DNA from: Aliikangiella marina
GTDB lineage: Bacteria; Pseudomonadota; Gammaproteobacteria; Enterobacterales; Kangiellaceae
DNA length: 64,000 nucleotides
Direction of reading: 5' to 3'
Assembly (NCBI RefSeq): GCF_007004765.1
Contig: NZ_VIKR01000002.1
Span: 744,001-808,000, forward strand
Shown here: piece after piece, positions 19,211 through 26,844 of the stretch
Layout: the number at the start of each line of letters is the position of its first letter
Numbering within the stretch: the first letter of the stretch is position 1
Program-made: the position numbers and the translations under genes
The notes under the pieces: generated by a model
Seen by the model: the letters and a program-made list of their open reading frames with translations, nothing else
The model's database searches: none
What the model was told of the DNA's origin: nothing

Positions 19211-19921
19211 ATGTTAGTAAAGTTTGACAGTAGTAATCGTGATTTTTCACAAAGTGAGAGATCGATTTGTCAACATTCGGTCAATTCGACTGCAAATAGC
19301 CAACAAGCTGCCAACACAGCCAATGCTACTGGAGGAGTCGCTCTGGGTAATTCGGGAAACAAGTCAGAATCGTCTCAGCGGACTACGACGCCACCACTGT
19401 CCATGGAGCAGTTTTTGGCGCAAGTTGAGAAGAAGGCTTATCGAATGGCTGAAATCGCGACTCAGAATCAATCCGACGCGCTTGATATTGTTCAAGACTC
19501 AATGATTAAACTCGTCGAGAAATATGCTCAAAAGCCTGCGTCAGAGTGGCGACCGTTATTTTATCGAATACTACAAAGTCGAATCACTGATTATTTTCGG
19601 CGTAAGACGATTCAACAGAAGATATTTTTCTGGAAGTCAGCGCAAAAAGAAGATGATGAAATAATTGATCCGGTAGACCAAGCAAGTGATTTCATTACAC
19701 CCGAGCGAGAAATTTCCGGTCAGCGAAATATTGATCATGTACTGGTCGCTATAAAGCAGCTTCCGGTCAGACAGCAACAGTGTTTTATGTTGCGAAGTTG
19801 GGAAGGCTTTAGTGTCAGTGAAACTGCTTTGGCGATGGGCTGCAGTGAGGGAAGTGTTAAAACTCACTACTCGAGAGCAAGAGAAGCACTTGCAAAAGCG
19901 GTGCAGGAAACCATGATTTAG
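19211..19921 (+). CDS. ECF-type RNA polymerase sigma factor with long N-terminal extension
   Basis: 236 residues from ATG 19211. Sigma region 2 (ATQNQSDALDIVQDSMIKLVEKY, then the -10 recognition helix LQSRITDYFRRK) and region 4 (LPVRQQQCFMLRSWEGFSVSETALAMGCSEGSVKTHYSRAREAL) are clear. Before them are about 65 residues rich in Ser, Asn, Gln and Thr, unlike ordinary ECF factors; translation from the internal Met at 19403 would remove the extension. An in-frame start at 19169 also exists. First gene of a four-gene operon with a probable membrane partner next, the usual anti-sigma position. Confidence 0.85.
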   Translation: MLVKFDSSNRDFSQSERSICQHSVNSTANSQQAANTANATGGVALGNSGNKSESSQRTTTPPLSMEQFLAQVEKKAYRMAEIATQNQSDALDIVQDSMIKLVEKYAQKPASEWRPLFYRILQSRITDYFRRKTIQQKIFFWKSAQKEDDEIIDPVDQASDFITPEREISGQRNIDHVLVAIKQLPVRQQQCFMLRSWEGFSVSETALAMGCSEGSVKTHYSRAREALAKAVQETMI

Positions 19922-19943
19922 TTGCATAATTTTGGAGTAGGTT

Positions 19944-20282
19944 ATGAACGATGATTCAAAAGTTGAAACGCAAATAAACCAAGCGCTTGATGATAGCGTC
20001 GAAAATTTATCACCCGATGTTCGTCGACGCTTAAACCAAATCCGCATGCGAGCCACAGAACAAAAGACAAGTGGTTTTCCTATCTGGAAAACTGCAGGTG
20101 CGGTAAGTTTTGCCGTTGTCATGGGACTGGTTTTTCAACTTGCACCTAACCAACAAGAGGCTCAAAACGAAACTTTTGCGCAAATATTGGAAGATGACTT
20201 ATTGCAAGAAGATTTAGAGATGCTTGAAGAGCTTGAATTTATTTATTGGATGGCAGAGGAAAGCGATAGTGCGGTCCTTTAA
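19944..20282 (+). CDS. DUF3619-like membrane protein, putative anti-sigma partner
   Basis: 112 residues: an N-terminal cytoplasmic helix (SVENLSPDVRRRLNQIRMRA), one membrane segment (residues about 48-67, TAGAVSFAVVMGLVFQLAP) and an acidic periplasmic tail (LEDDLLQEDLEMLEELEFI). The layout matches DUF3619 proteins that follow ECF sigma genes in beta- and gammaproteobacteria. A role as anti-sigma or sigma regulator is inferred from position and topology only. It lies 22 bases after the sigma gene with GGAG at the start, and its end overlaps the next start by 14 bases. Confidence 0.75.
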   Translation: MNDDSKVETQINQALDDSVENLSPDVRRRLNQIRMRATEQKTSGFPIWKTAGAVSFAVVMGLVFQLAPNQQEAQNETFAQILEDDLLQEDLEMLEELEFIYWMAEESDSAVL

Positions 20283-20577
20283 GCCATGGCTTTGGTTATT
20301 AACTTCCTCAACGATAATAACGTCTGGGAATATTTTCGCGCAAGCAGTCAACCAAGAACCTGATGAAGCGTTTTTAGAGTTTCTAGCAAGCATGGAAGAC
20401 GTGGATGGCGAAGTGACTGATCCACTTGATATGTTAGATATTGCTGATGAACCTGAATTGACTAAGAGTGACATAAAAACTGATAAAAAAAACACTCAAC
20501 AAGAAGACCTTGAAAATGGTAAGAGTGAAATGAAAAAAGATTTAAATTTACAGAAAAAAGCGACGGAGGATAGATAA
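20269..20577 (+). CDS. Small exported acidic protein of the sigma operon
   Basis: 102 residues from GTG 20269, which has AGAGGAAAGC before it; this start gives a proper signal peptide (SFKPWLWLLTSSTIITSGNIFAQA). The mature part contains DEAFLEFLASMEDVDGEVTDP, a pattern seen in small orphans next to DUF3106 genes, then a Lys/Asp/Glu-rich tail. It overlaps the previous gene by 14 bases and its TAA shares a base with the next ATG, so translation is coupled on both sides. An earlier in-frame ATG at 20224 would spoil the signal peptide. Confidence 0.72.
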   Translation: MRSFKPWLWLLTSSTIITSGNIFAQAVNQEPDEAFLEFLASMEDVDGEVTDPLDMLDIADEPELTKSDIKTDKKNTQQEDLENGKSEMKKDLNLQKKATEDR

Positions 20578-21050
20578 TGAAACGATTGATTTTTTTCATA
20601 TTCGTCTGTGTCCTATTCGTCAATGTTGCTCACGCTGAGACACAATGGCAAGAACTGTCGCCAGAAGTCCAAAAAGTACTGGCCAAATTTGAAGGGCGTT
20701 GGGCAGACTTACCTGATGAGAAAAAAACCAACCTAGTAAAAGGTGCAAACCGATGGTTGTCTATGTCTGCCGAGCAAAAACAGGTTGCAGGAGAACGCTT
20801 TAAACAGTGGCGCGCTCTTGATCCCCAGCAACAGGAAAACCTAAAAAATCGCTCTCAACGATTTAAGCAATTACCACCGGCGACTCAGCGTCGTTTAAGA
20901 GATGCATTCAAACAGTTCAAAAAGTTACCACCCGAGCAACGAAAAAAACTAAGGGAAAAGTTTAAGAATTTATCGCCTGAAAAACGCCGTCAGTTAATTA
21001 AACGCATGCAGCAACGGGCGAAGAAGCGTCGTGCTAGAAGGCAAGGCTAA
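20577..21050 (+). CDS. DUF3106 domain protein
   Basis: 157 residues, signal peptide (RLIFFIFVCVLFVNVAHA) then repeated short helices of the form L-x-P-E-x-Q/R-x-x-L-x-x-R/K-x-x-x-x-x-x-L-P, the DUF3106 pattern (LSPEVQKVLAKFEGRW, LDPQQQENLKNRSQRF, LPPEQRKKLREKFKNL). Very basic C terminus. Periplasmic, function unknown; Spy/CpxP-like LTxxQ resemblance is superficial. Last gene of the sigma operon; its 3' end overlaps the convergent barrel gene by 17 bases. Confidence 0.85.
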   Translation: MKRLIFFIFVCVLFVNVAHAETQWQELSPEVQKVLAKFEGRWADLPDEKKTNLVKGANRWLSMSAEQKQVAGERFKQWRALDPQQQENLKNRSQRFKQLPPATQRRLRDAFKQFKKLPPEQRKKLREKFKNLSPEKRRQLIKRMQQRAKKRRARRQG

Positions 21051-22008
21051 TATCAAAAGATATCGAAGTTGTATCGATTGGAGCCGATATTGTTTTGCCA
21101 TAAGCTAGCGCGATATTCCAACCATTGTGTAAATCGAGATTAGTGGATAGATTCCAATAGCCCGAGTCGGGTATCAGAAAGCTATTGGTTATTCTGTCGT
21201 TGAAACGATTTAATAATGTGCGCCTATCGCCTCGAGTTAACAGGATTAGCGGTTCACCATCGCTAGATAACTCAAAATTCCAGCCGACCGACAATTGCGG
21301 CGTAAAAGTGATGGATTCGCTTTCAATGTCGTAGCTGATATCAAAGTCGCTAAAAAGGCTATAACTTTTTTGATTAAAGCGCGTTGCGATTGAAGTGGCT
21401 GGATCAGTAAAAAAGACTTGTAAATTATCGTTTTTACTATCGGCAAATTGTAAACCAACACTCCAACCAAAAGTCGTTTTGTCATCGCTGTAAAAATCAT
21501 CATAATTGAGGGAAACAAGCTGATCATCAGTAACCGTAATCTCCGCGACAATTGGAAAGCGGATTAAAGTCCGCTCTTCGCTTTGAATATCGCTGACGGT
21601 AAACCCAAGACTGAAGTCTTCCAACAGCCAAGTTAAGCTAAGACTATGGGATTCTGACTCTGATTCTCCTCTGTCTGTAACATTAGGATTGTTCACGCCC
21701 GCTATCGGCCAAGATTCTTGTCCTTTGATTTTTCCGAAGCTATAAGCCACATCAATGGTGTCATCAAACAAATAACTTACACCAATACTTTCGCCGTCAG
21801 GTTTAAAGTCGCTTCGACCATCTCCCCAAAAATCCGAGCTGGTTTGGTTATAACCAATCCATACTAGTGCATTGTCAGCTTTGCAGGGAAAGCTAATGGC
21901 AAAACCCAGCAATATAGCCGCCGCTCTCTGTTTCGGTGCGCTCAAATGAGAAACTCTCGGATTTTGAATAACAGGTATCGCTTGATTAGCCATAAGTGAC
22001 AAATTCAT
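21034..22008 (-). CDS. Putative outer-membrane beta-barrel protein
   Basis: 324 residues. After a hydrophobic signal region (AAAILLGFAISFPCKADN) the protein is a series of alternating amphipathic strands with acidic loops, and it ends in SISFDISLAF with the terminal Phe typical of BAM substrates. About 10-14 strands by eye. Not close to a named porin. Two in-frame ATGs (22008 and 21993), neither with a good ribosome binding site. Convergent with the DUF3106 gene and overlapping it by 17 bases. Confidence 0.72.
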   Translation of the reverse strand: MNLSLMANQAIPVIQNPRVSHLSAPKQRAAAILLGFAISFPCKADNALVWIGYNQTSSDFWGDGRSDFKPDGESIGVSYLFDDTIDVAYSFGKIKGQESWPIAGVNNPNVTDRGESESESHSLSLTWLLEDFSLGFTVSDIQSEERTLIRFPIVAEITVTDDQLVSLNYDDFYSDDKTTFGWSVGLQFADSKNDNLQVFFTDPATSIATRFNQKSYSLFSDFDISYDIESESITFTPQLSVGWNFELSSDGEPLILLTRGDRRTLLNRFNDRITNSFLIPDSGYWNLSTNLDLHNGWNIALAYGKTISAPIDTTSISFDISLAF

Positions 22009-22379
22009 TTGTTGAAGATTATCTTATATCTCGTTGAATAATAAATGAATTGTTACTTTACTGAAAGCATCAGACGATAACTGGACTTATTTTGTGATGA
22101 GACTCCCATGTCTCACACCAAAATGATCAAATTGATTAAACAGACCATGCTAAGCGACTTGTTAATCGGCCCTGAAGCAATAGCTCGCTGTCAGTTTCAA
22201 TGGTGACAGATAAAAGCGACAGACAAGTTTGATTTTAAGCAGTCAAACACAATTGAAAAATTGGTTGATCATTTTTCGGAAGAATTGATAATTCGTTTTA
22301 ACGATAATCACTTCGTAAAGCGATTTAGCTATTCGTGAATAGCTGTTCTACAATAGGTCGTTATTGGGAGTGAGACAAA
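22009..22379. other. Intergenic gap between barrel and Ada genes
   Basis: 371 bases. Holds divergent promoters by position. A 32-codon frame (22108-22206) with no homology signal and an inverted repeat GAGAC/GTCTC (22099-22114) are seen; neither is convincing. No Ada box could be identified with confidence. Confidence 0.4.
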
Positions 22380-23456
22380 TTGAATAAATTGCAATCTATT
22401 GAGTTACCGGATAATCAAGTCATGTACGAGGCTTTGGTCAATAAAGATGCTTCGTATGAAGGGATTTTTATTGTTGGCGTAAAAACCACAGGAATATTTT
22501 GTCGTCCGACATGTAATGCTCGCAAGCCAAAGCCGGAAAATGTTGAATACTTTGCTGATATCAAACAGGCGTTAAGTTTCGGCTATCGGCCATGCAAAGT
22601 CTGTCATCCAACCAGACCTTATGGAGAGTCGCCCGATTGGCTAAAAGGGTTGCTCGAGGAGCTTTCTCAATCGGGGCAACAAAAATTTAAAGATCAAGAC
22701 CTTCGTCAACGAGGTCTGGATCCGGTGCGAGTAAGGCGTTGGTTCAAGAAACATCATGGTATGACTTTTCAAGCCTATTCAAGAGCGCTCAGAATCAATC
22801 GAGCTTTCGGCTTAATCAAGCATGATGATAAAGTCATTGACACGGCTTTGGACAGCGGTTATGAATCGCTAAGTGGGTTTAATCATGCTTTTCGGAAGCT
22901 CACCGGGGCGGCGCCTAGCGCAAGTAAGCGTTCCAATGTTGTTACGGTTACTCGAATATTAACACCGCTCGGCCCTATGTTTGCCGGTGCTACGGAACAG
23001 GGAATCTGTTTGCTAGAGTTTACAGATCGACGGATGCTGGAAACCCAAATTACAAGACTCAGTAAATTATTAAGGGCGCGGTTCGTTCCCGGTCAGCATC
23101 CACTATTCGTTAAGTTGAGTTTACAACTCAAAGAATACTTCGCTGGTAAAAGAACGAAGTTTTCGGTGCCGCTGGATATTCCTGGAACCGATTTTCAGCA
23201 GCGCGTTTGGCAAGCATTGATGGAAATTCCATGCGGCGAGACTCGCTCCTATCAACAACAAGCACTCACTATCGGTAACCCTGATGCGGTTCGGGCGGTA
23301 GCGAAAGCAAACGGTGATAATCGAATTAGTATTATCATTCCTTGTCATCGAGTAATCGGCAAAAATGGTAAACTCACCGGTTATGGTGGCGGCTTGTGGC
23401 GCAAGCAACGGCTACTTGATATAGAGAGTGGACGCTTAAAAACGAGCTCAGAGTAG
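22380..23456 (+). CDS. ada: Bifunctional DNA repair protein/transcriptional activator Ada
   Basis: 358 residues. Residues 1-80 form the Ada zinc domain with Cys41, Cys45, Cys72 and Cys75 (TGIFCRPTC and RPCKVC); Cys41 would accept methyl groups from phosphotriesters. Residues about 85-185 are an AraC-type helix-turn-helix region. The C-terminal MGMT domain carries the active-site Cys322 in IIPCHRVIG for O6-methylguanine repair. Start is TTG with GGGAG upstream; the next ATG (22422) would leave only eight residues before the conserved domain. Methylated Ada normally activates its own gene. Confidence 0.94.
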   Translation: MNKLQSIELPDNQVMYEALVNKDASYEGIFIVGVKTTGIFCRPTCNARKPKPENVEYFADIKQALSFGYRPCKVCHPTRPYGESPDWLKGLLEELSQSGQQKFKDQDLRQRGLDPVRVRRWFKKHHGMTFQAYSRALRINRAFGLIKHDDKVIDTALDSGYESLSGFNHAFRKLTGAAPSASKRSNVVTVTRILTPLGPMFAGATEQGICLLEFTDRRMLETQITRLSKLLRARFVPGQHPLFVKLSLQLKEYFAGKRTKFSVPLDIPGTDFQQRVWQALMEIPCGETRSYQQQALTIGNPDAVRAVAKANGDNRISIIIPCHRVIGKNGKLTGYGGGLWRKQRLLDIESGRLKTSSE

Positions 23457-23617
23457 AACTCAAATTTCAAAAGCTAAACAATATATAAGTTAAATAAAAA
23501 ATACTTAACAAACAATAGCGAATTACCACGTATCTTTGCTGAAGAGCTATTAATGAGACAGCCCTAAAAAGACACCCTAAATAAAACAACCGAACTGAGA
23601 CAATCGAAGGAAGAATA

Positions 23618-24502
23618 TTGAAGTCAAGAGATTTGTTTGATCTAGTATTATTGGCAGCTTTGTGGGGAGCCTCATTTTTATTTATGCGGGTTACTGTTGC
23701 TGAGTTTGGTGCGATTCCTCTCATTGCTGTGCGTGTTGCACTTGCTGCTGTATTTCTTTTGCCTTTTGTTTTTTGGCGAAATCGTCAGAAGCAAATCATA
23801 GAAAATGTGCTGACAATTAGTGTTGTGGGAATATTAAATTCAGCGATTCCTTTCTCCTTAATTGCATTTTCCACGCTATATTTAACCGCAGGTTTTGCTT
23901 CAATATTAAATGCAGCAACACCGATGTTTACTGCGATTATCGGGTTCATTTGGCTAAGTCAGCGTTTATCAAAGTCCGCGATTGTCGGGTTGTTTATTGG
24001 CTTAATTGGCGTGATTTTACTGGTGTGGGATAAAGTCGGTTTTGCGGATCGTAATATTACGATTGCAGTAAGTGCCGGTTTGCTGGCTGCAGTTTGTTAC
24101 GCGATTGCGGCAAACTACAGCAAAAAATATCTTGTTGGCATTAATCCGCTAGCACTCTCTGCTGGCAGTTTAGTGGGCGCGAGTCTATTTTTAATGCCAA
24201 TGGCGATTTATTTTTGGCCGCAACAAATGCCATCATTAAACAGCTGGATTAATTTAATTATTCTGGCGATTGCTTGCACAGGGTTTGCTTACATACTCTA
24301 CTTTAGGCTTATTGAACGCACCGGCCCTGCAAATGCGACTACCGTTACTTTCCTAATGCCTTTATTTGGGATGTTTTGGGGATGGATGTTTTTAGATGAG
24401 ACTATTTCGATAGAAACATTGATAGCTTGTGGTGTCATATTGTTTGGTACCGGTCTAACGACGGGCATAGTCAAAACAAAGTCTCAGCAAAAGGAGACTT
24501 AA
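23618..24502 (+). CDS. EamA-family (drug/metabolite) transporter
   Basis: 294 residues with ten hydrophobic segments arranged as two EamA repeats; the first starts LVLLAALWGASFLFMRV and the second LLAAVCYAIAANYSKKY. Inner-membrane exporter or metabolite permease, substrate unknown. TTG start with AAGGAAG seven bases upstream; no ATG is near. Separated from ada by 160 AT-rich bases, so not clearly co-transcribed. Confidence 0.88.
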   Translation: MKSRDLFDLVLLAALWGASFLFMRVTVAEFGAIPLIAVRVALAAVFLLPFVFWRNRQKQIIENVLTISVVGILNSAIPFSLIAFSTLYLTAGFASILNAATPMFTAIIGFIWLSQRLSKSAIVGLFIGLIGVILLVWDKVGFADRNITIAVSAGLLAAVCYAIAANYSKKYLVGINPLALSAGSLVGASLFLMPMAIYFWPQQMPSLNSWINLIILAIACTGFAYILYFRLIERTGPANATTVTFLMPLFGMFWGWMFLDETISIETLIACGVILFGTGLTTGIVKTKSQQKET

Positions 24503-24739
24503 TCAAAATAAAACGATCAGTGGTCACATAAAAAGGTTTAGTAGCCATGGTCGAGTGGCATAAAAGCTTTCATGATAGTTTTTAAGTGCAATCAATACTG
24601 ACTAATATGAACAGGTTTGACCTGGAAAAACTGGCACTAGAGGCCATTCATCGGTATAGTGCGCGCCACGAAACTAGGCGAAATGCGTAACTTAGCCGAA
24701 TTGTTTGAAATGGTTACGCTGGCAACAATTGGAGTTGGT

Positions 24740-25450
24740 ATGTTCCTTGAAAACTTCTTTACCCAATCAGGTGACAAATATTCTTTTTCAAAGCAGCAGG
24801 GTAGCGACTTTGCCAAAGAAATCGCAGGTGATTTCAATCCGCTGCATGACCCAGACAACAACCGATTTTGTATTCCAGGTGACTTGTTGTTCTCTTTGAC
24901 CTCATGCAAATATGGTATTAGTCAGAATATGACCTTTGATTTTCAAGGTATGGTGAGTGGCGATAGTCAGGTTCATTTTGTCGAGAATGAAGACCAGATA
25001 AGAGTTGAGAATGACAATCAAAAGAGCTTCCTGGCAATGACTCGGGAAGGTGACAACACTCAAGACACAGCGTTTGTCGAAGCTTTAGTGCGCTCCTATG
25101 TGGCATTTTCTGGAAAAACTTTTCCGCACATCATTGTCGAGCTGATGAAAGAAGAGGGCGTCATGGTAAATCCAGTGAAGCCAATGGTCATATACGACAT
25201 GATGAAACTCGGATTTGAGAAGTTTTCTGAGCACACCCCAGAAGTTGTTCTAAAACAGTCTCGATTCGATGTAAACGGCAAGCGAGGAATGGTCATCATG
25301 GATTTTGACATTTGCGCGAATGACGAGGTCATCGGTCATGGCGAAAAGCAAATTATTATGAGTGGCCTGCGCCCCTACGACCAAGAGGGGATTGACGTTC
25401 TGGTTAATAATTACGACCAAAGTCGAGAGCGTTTTTTTGCTAACGCTTAA
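24740..25450 (+). CDS. DUF3581 family protein
   Basis: 236 residues. The sequence FAKEIAGDFNPLHDPDNNRFCIPGDLLF is the hallmark of DUF3581, a gammaproteobacterial family with hot-dog-like sequence (the D-F-N-P-x-H-D pattern of MaoC-type hydratases). Function not established; an acyl-CoA or acyl-ACP related activity is an inference from the fold signature. ATG 24740 with GGAG seven bases upstream gives the family's normal N terminus; an upstream start at 24659 adds 27 non-conserved residues. Monocistronic. Confidence 0.88.
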   Translation: MFLENFFTQSGDKYSFSKQQGSDFAKEIAGDFNPLHDPDNNRFCIPGDLLFSLTSCKYGISQNMTFDFQGMVSGDSQVHFVENEDQIRVENDNQKSFLAMTREGDNTQDTAFVEALVRSYVAFSGKTFPHIIVELMKEEGVMVNPVKPMVIYDMMKLGFEKFSEHTPEVVLKQSRFDVNGKRGMVIMDFDICANDEVIGHGEKQIIMSGLRPYDQEGIDVLVNNYDQSRERFFANA

Positions 25451-25468
25451 ATTTCCCCCATATTGTGA

Positions 25469-25484
25469 GCCTCTTTAATGAGGC
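25469..25484 (+). terminator. Possible weak terminator after the DUF3581 gene
   Basis: GCCTC, six-base loop, GAGGC; no T run follows, so this may only be an mRNA 3'-end hairpin. Confidence 0.35.
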
Positions 25485-25578
25485 GCTTCGATTAATCACA
25501 ATGTAACCAGTCAACTTCCCACCTAGGGAAACGCCTGCATGGTTACTTCGCATGAGTCGATAAAACGGAATTATCGAA

Positions 25579-25625
25579 AAAAGTCATAGTCCCAAAAAGT
25601 CATAGCCCCAAAAGTCATACTCCAA
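25579..25625. repeat. 15-16 bp tandem repeat, three copies
   Basis: AAAAGTCATA recurs at 25579, 25595 and 25610, each followed by a short C-rich spacer (GTCCCA, GCCCC, CTCCA). It lies in the 415-base gap before the parA-like gene; the rest of the gap shows no gene. Confidence 0.75.
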
Positions 25626-25865
25626 CAGACTAATCGCCGATCAAAGTGCCGATGATTCATAAAAAGTGATCTAAATTTAACTAATTTGTAAGATTACAGC
25701 CGCTAAAATCCTCTCCTGATTCTGCAAATTCCGCTATATCTCGACCTGGTTTGGTGGAAATTTGAGCATTAAATATTTGCTTTATTATTAAAAAACTCCT
25801 AAATTATCAGGTAGATAGAACAACACCAACAAACAAATCAGTAAAGATTGTGGGAAGGCGGATCT

Positions 25866-26576
25866 ATGACAGCTAAAATCATCTCAGTTGCACAGGCTAA
25901 GGGAGGAGTCGGCAAAAGTACTATTTGCGCTAATCTGGCTGTGACTTTTTCCCAGTCAGGTAATGTTCTGATGATCGACTGTGATCCACCGCAACATTCT
26001 CTCTCTGCGTGGTTTAAAGTTAGAAATGAGCTTTATGAGGAGACTGGTTTAGTGCTTGAGCAAGCGGCAACGCCGGCGCAGTTGTTTAATTTAATCGAAA
26101 AACACAGTAATGACTTTGACTATATAGTGATTGATGGGGCACCGCATGTTAATCCGATAGTCCGCGCGATGATGTTGGTTTCGAATTTACTCATTGTGCC
26201 ACTGGCTCCTTCATCCGTTGAAATCTGGTCATTTGAAACCTTCGAGGAGCTGCTGCACAAGGCTGAAAAGTTTAATAAACACTTAAAATCTAAGATTTGC
26301 TGGAATCGAGTAAGAAAGCGCGTTAAATCTTCTGAAGAAATCATCGAGTCGGTTGGAAAAGACTCTAAATTACAAGCACTTAAGAACAAGCTTAGCTTCC
26401 GTGTAGCCTACATGGATTCGTTTTCAGAAGGGTGCAGTGTTTATGAGTGGAGCGACCCAGTAGCGAGCGCCGAAATCTGGTCCCTGAGTTCTGCGATTAA
26501 GCGGGTCATTAGTAAGGAAGAAGCGATTAAAGTCTCCAAGTCTGCTGCGGCGCAAGATTTCATCAAAAAAGGCTAA
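25866..26576 (+). CDS. Orphan ParA/MinD-family ATPase
   Basis: 236 residues. Deviant Walker A KGGVGKST at residues 12-19, Walker A' IDCDPPQHS, and the DGAPH Walker B region mark a ParA-type dimerising ATPase. There is no ParB, no parS-like site and no plasmid gene nearby, so it is not a standard partition operon; such orphans often position protein cargo in the cell. ATG 25866 follows AAGGCGG and is preferred to an in-frame TTG six codons earlier. Neighbours are unrelated and give no hint of the cargo. Confidence 0.85.
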   Translation: MTAKIISVAQAKGGVGKSTICANLAVTFSQSGNVLMIDCDPPQHSLSAWFKVRNELYEETGLVLEQAATPAQLFNLIEKHSNDFDYIVIDGAPHVNPIVRAMMLVSNLLIVPLAPSSVEIWSFETFEELLHKAEKFNKHLKSKICWNRVRKRVKSSEEIIESVGKDSKLQALKNKLSFRVAYMDSFSEGCSVYEWSDPVASAEIWSLSSAIKRVISKEEAIKVSKSAAAQDFIKKG

Positions 26577-26844
26577 TCGTAAACTAAGATATTTTCTCGA
26601 TGTTGCCCAAGCCAGCTGATCAATTGAGCTTGATTGGCGCGGCGTTAACTTTCCTTTTTGCCTCTGGCCATGTTTCATAACGAAATGTGTTTAAGTGCCT
26701 GCCTTGGTAATATTACCGTTCCAAAATCACAAATCGAAACAATTTGCGACTCAATGTCGTCATTGAAAATCTTATAATAGCCAGCCTGCGACAACGCATG
26801 TCGCCGAAAACGCGACTCAACAAATACAACAAGATGGAATATTT

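Noticed and set aside
20577-21050. Spy/CpxP-type chaperone
   Set aside because: Repeats are of the DUF3106 L-x-P-E-x-R kind; LTxxQ motifs are absent.
22108-22206. 32-codon frame upstream of ada
   Set aside because: Very short, GAGAC only loosely resembles a ribosome binding site, no recognisable protein.
25866-26576. Chromosome or plasmid partition locus
   Set aside because: ParA-like ATPase present but no ParB, parS or replication gene nearby.
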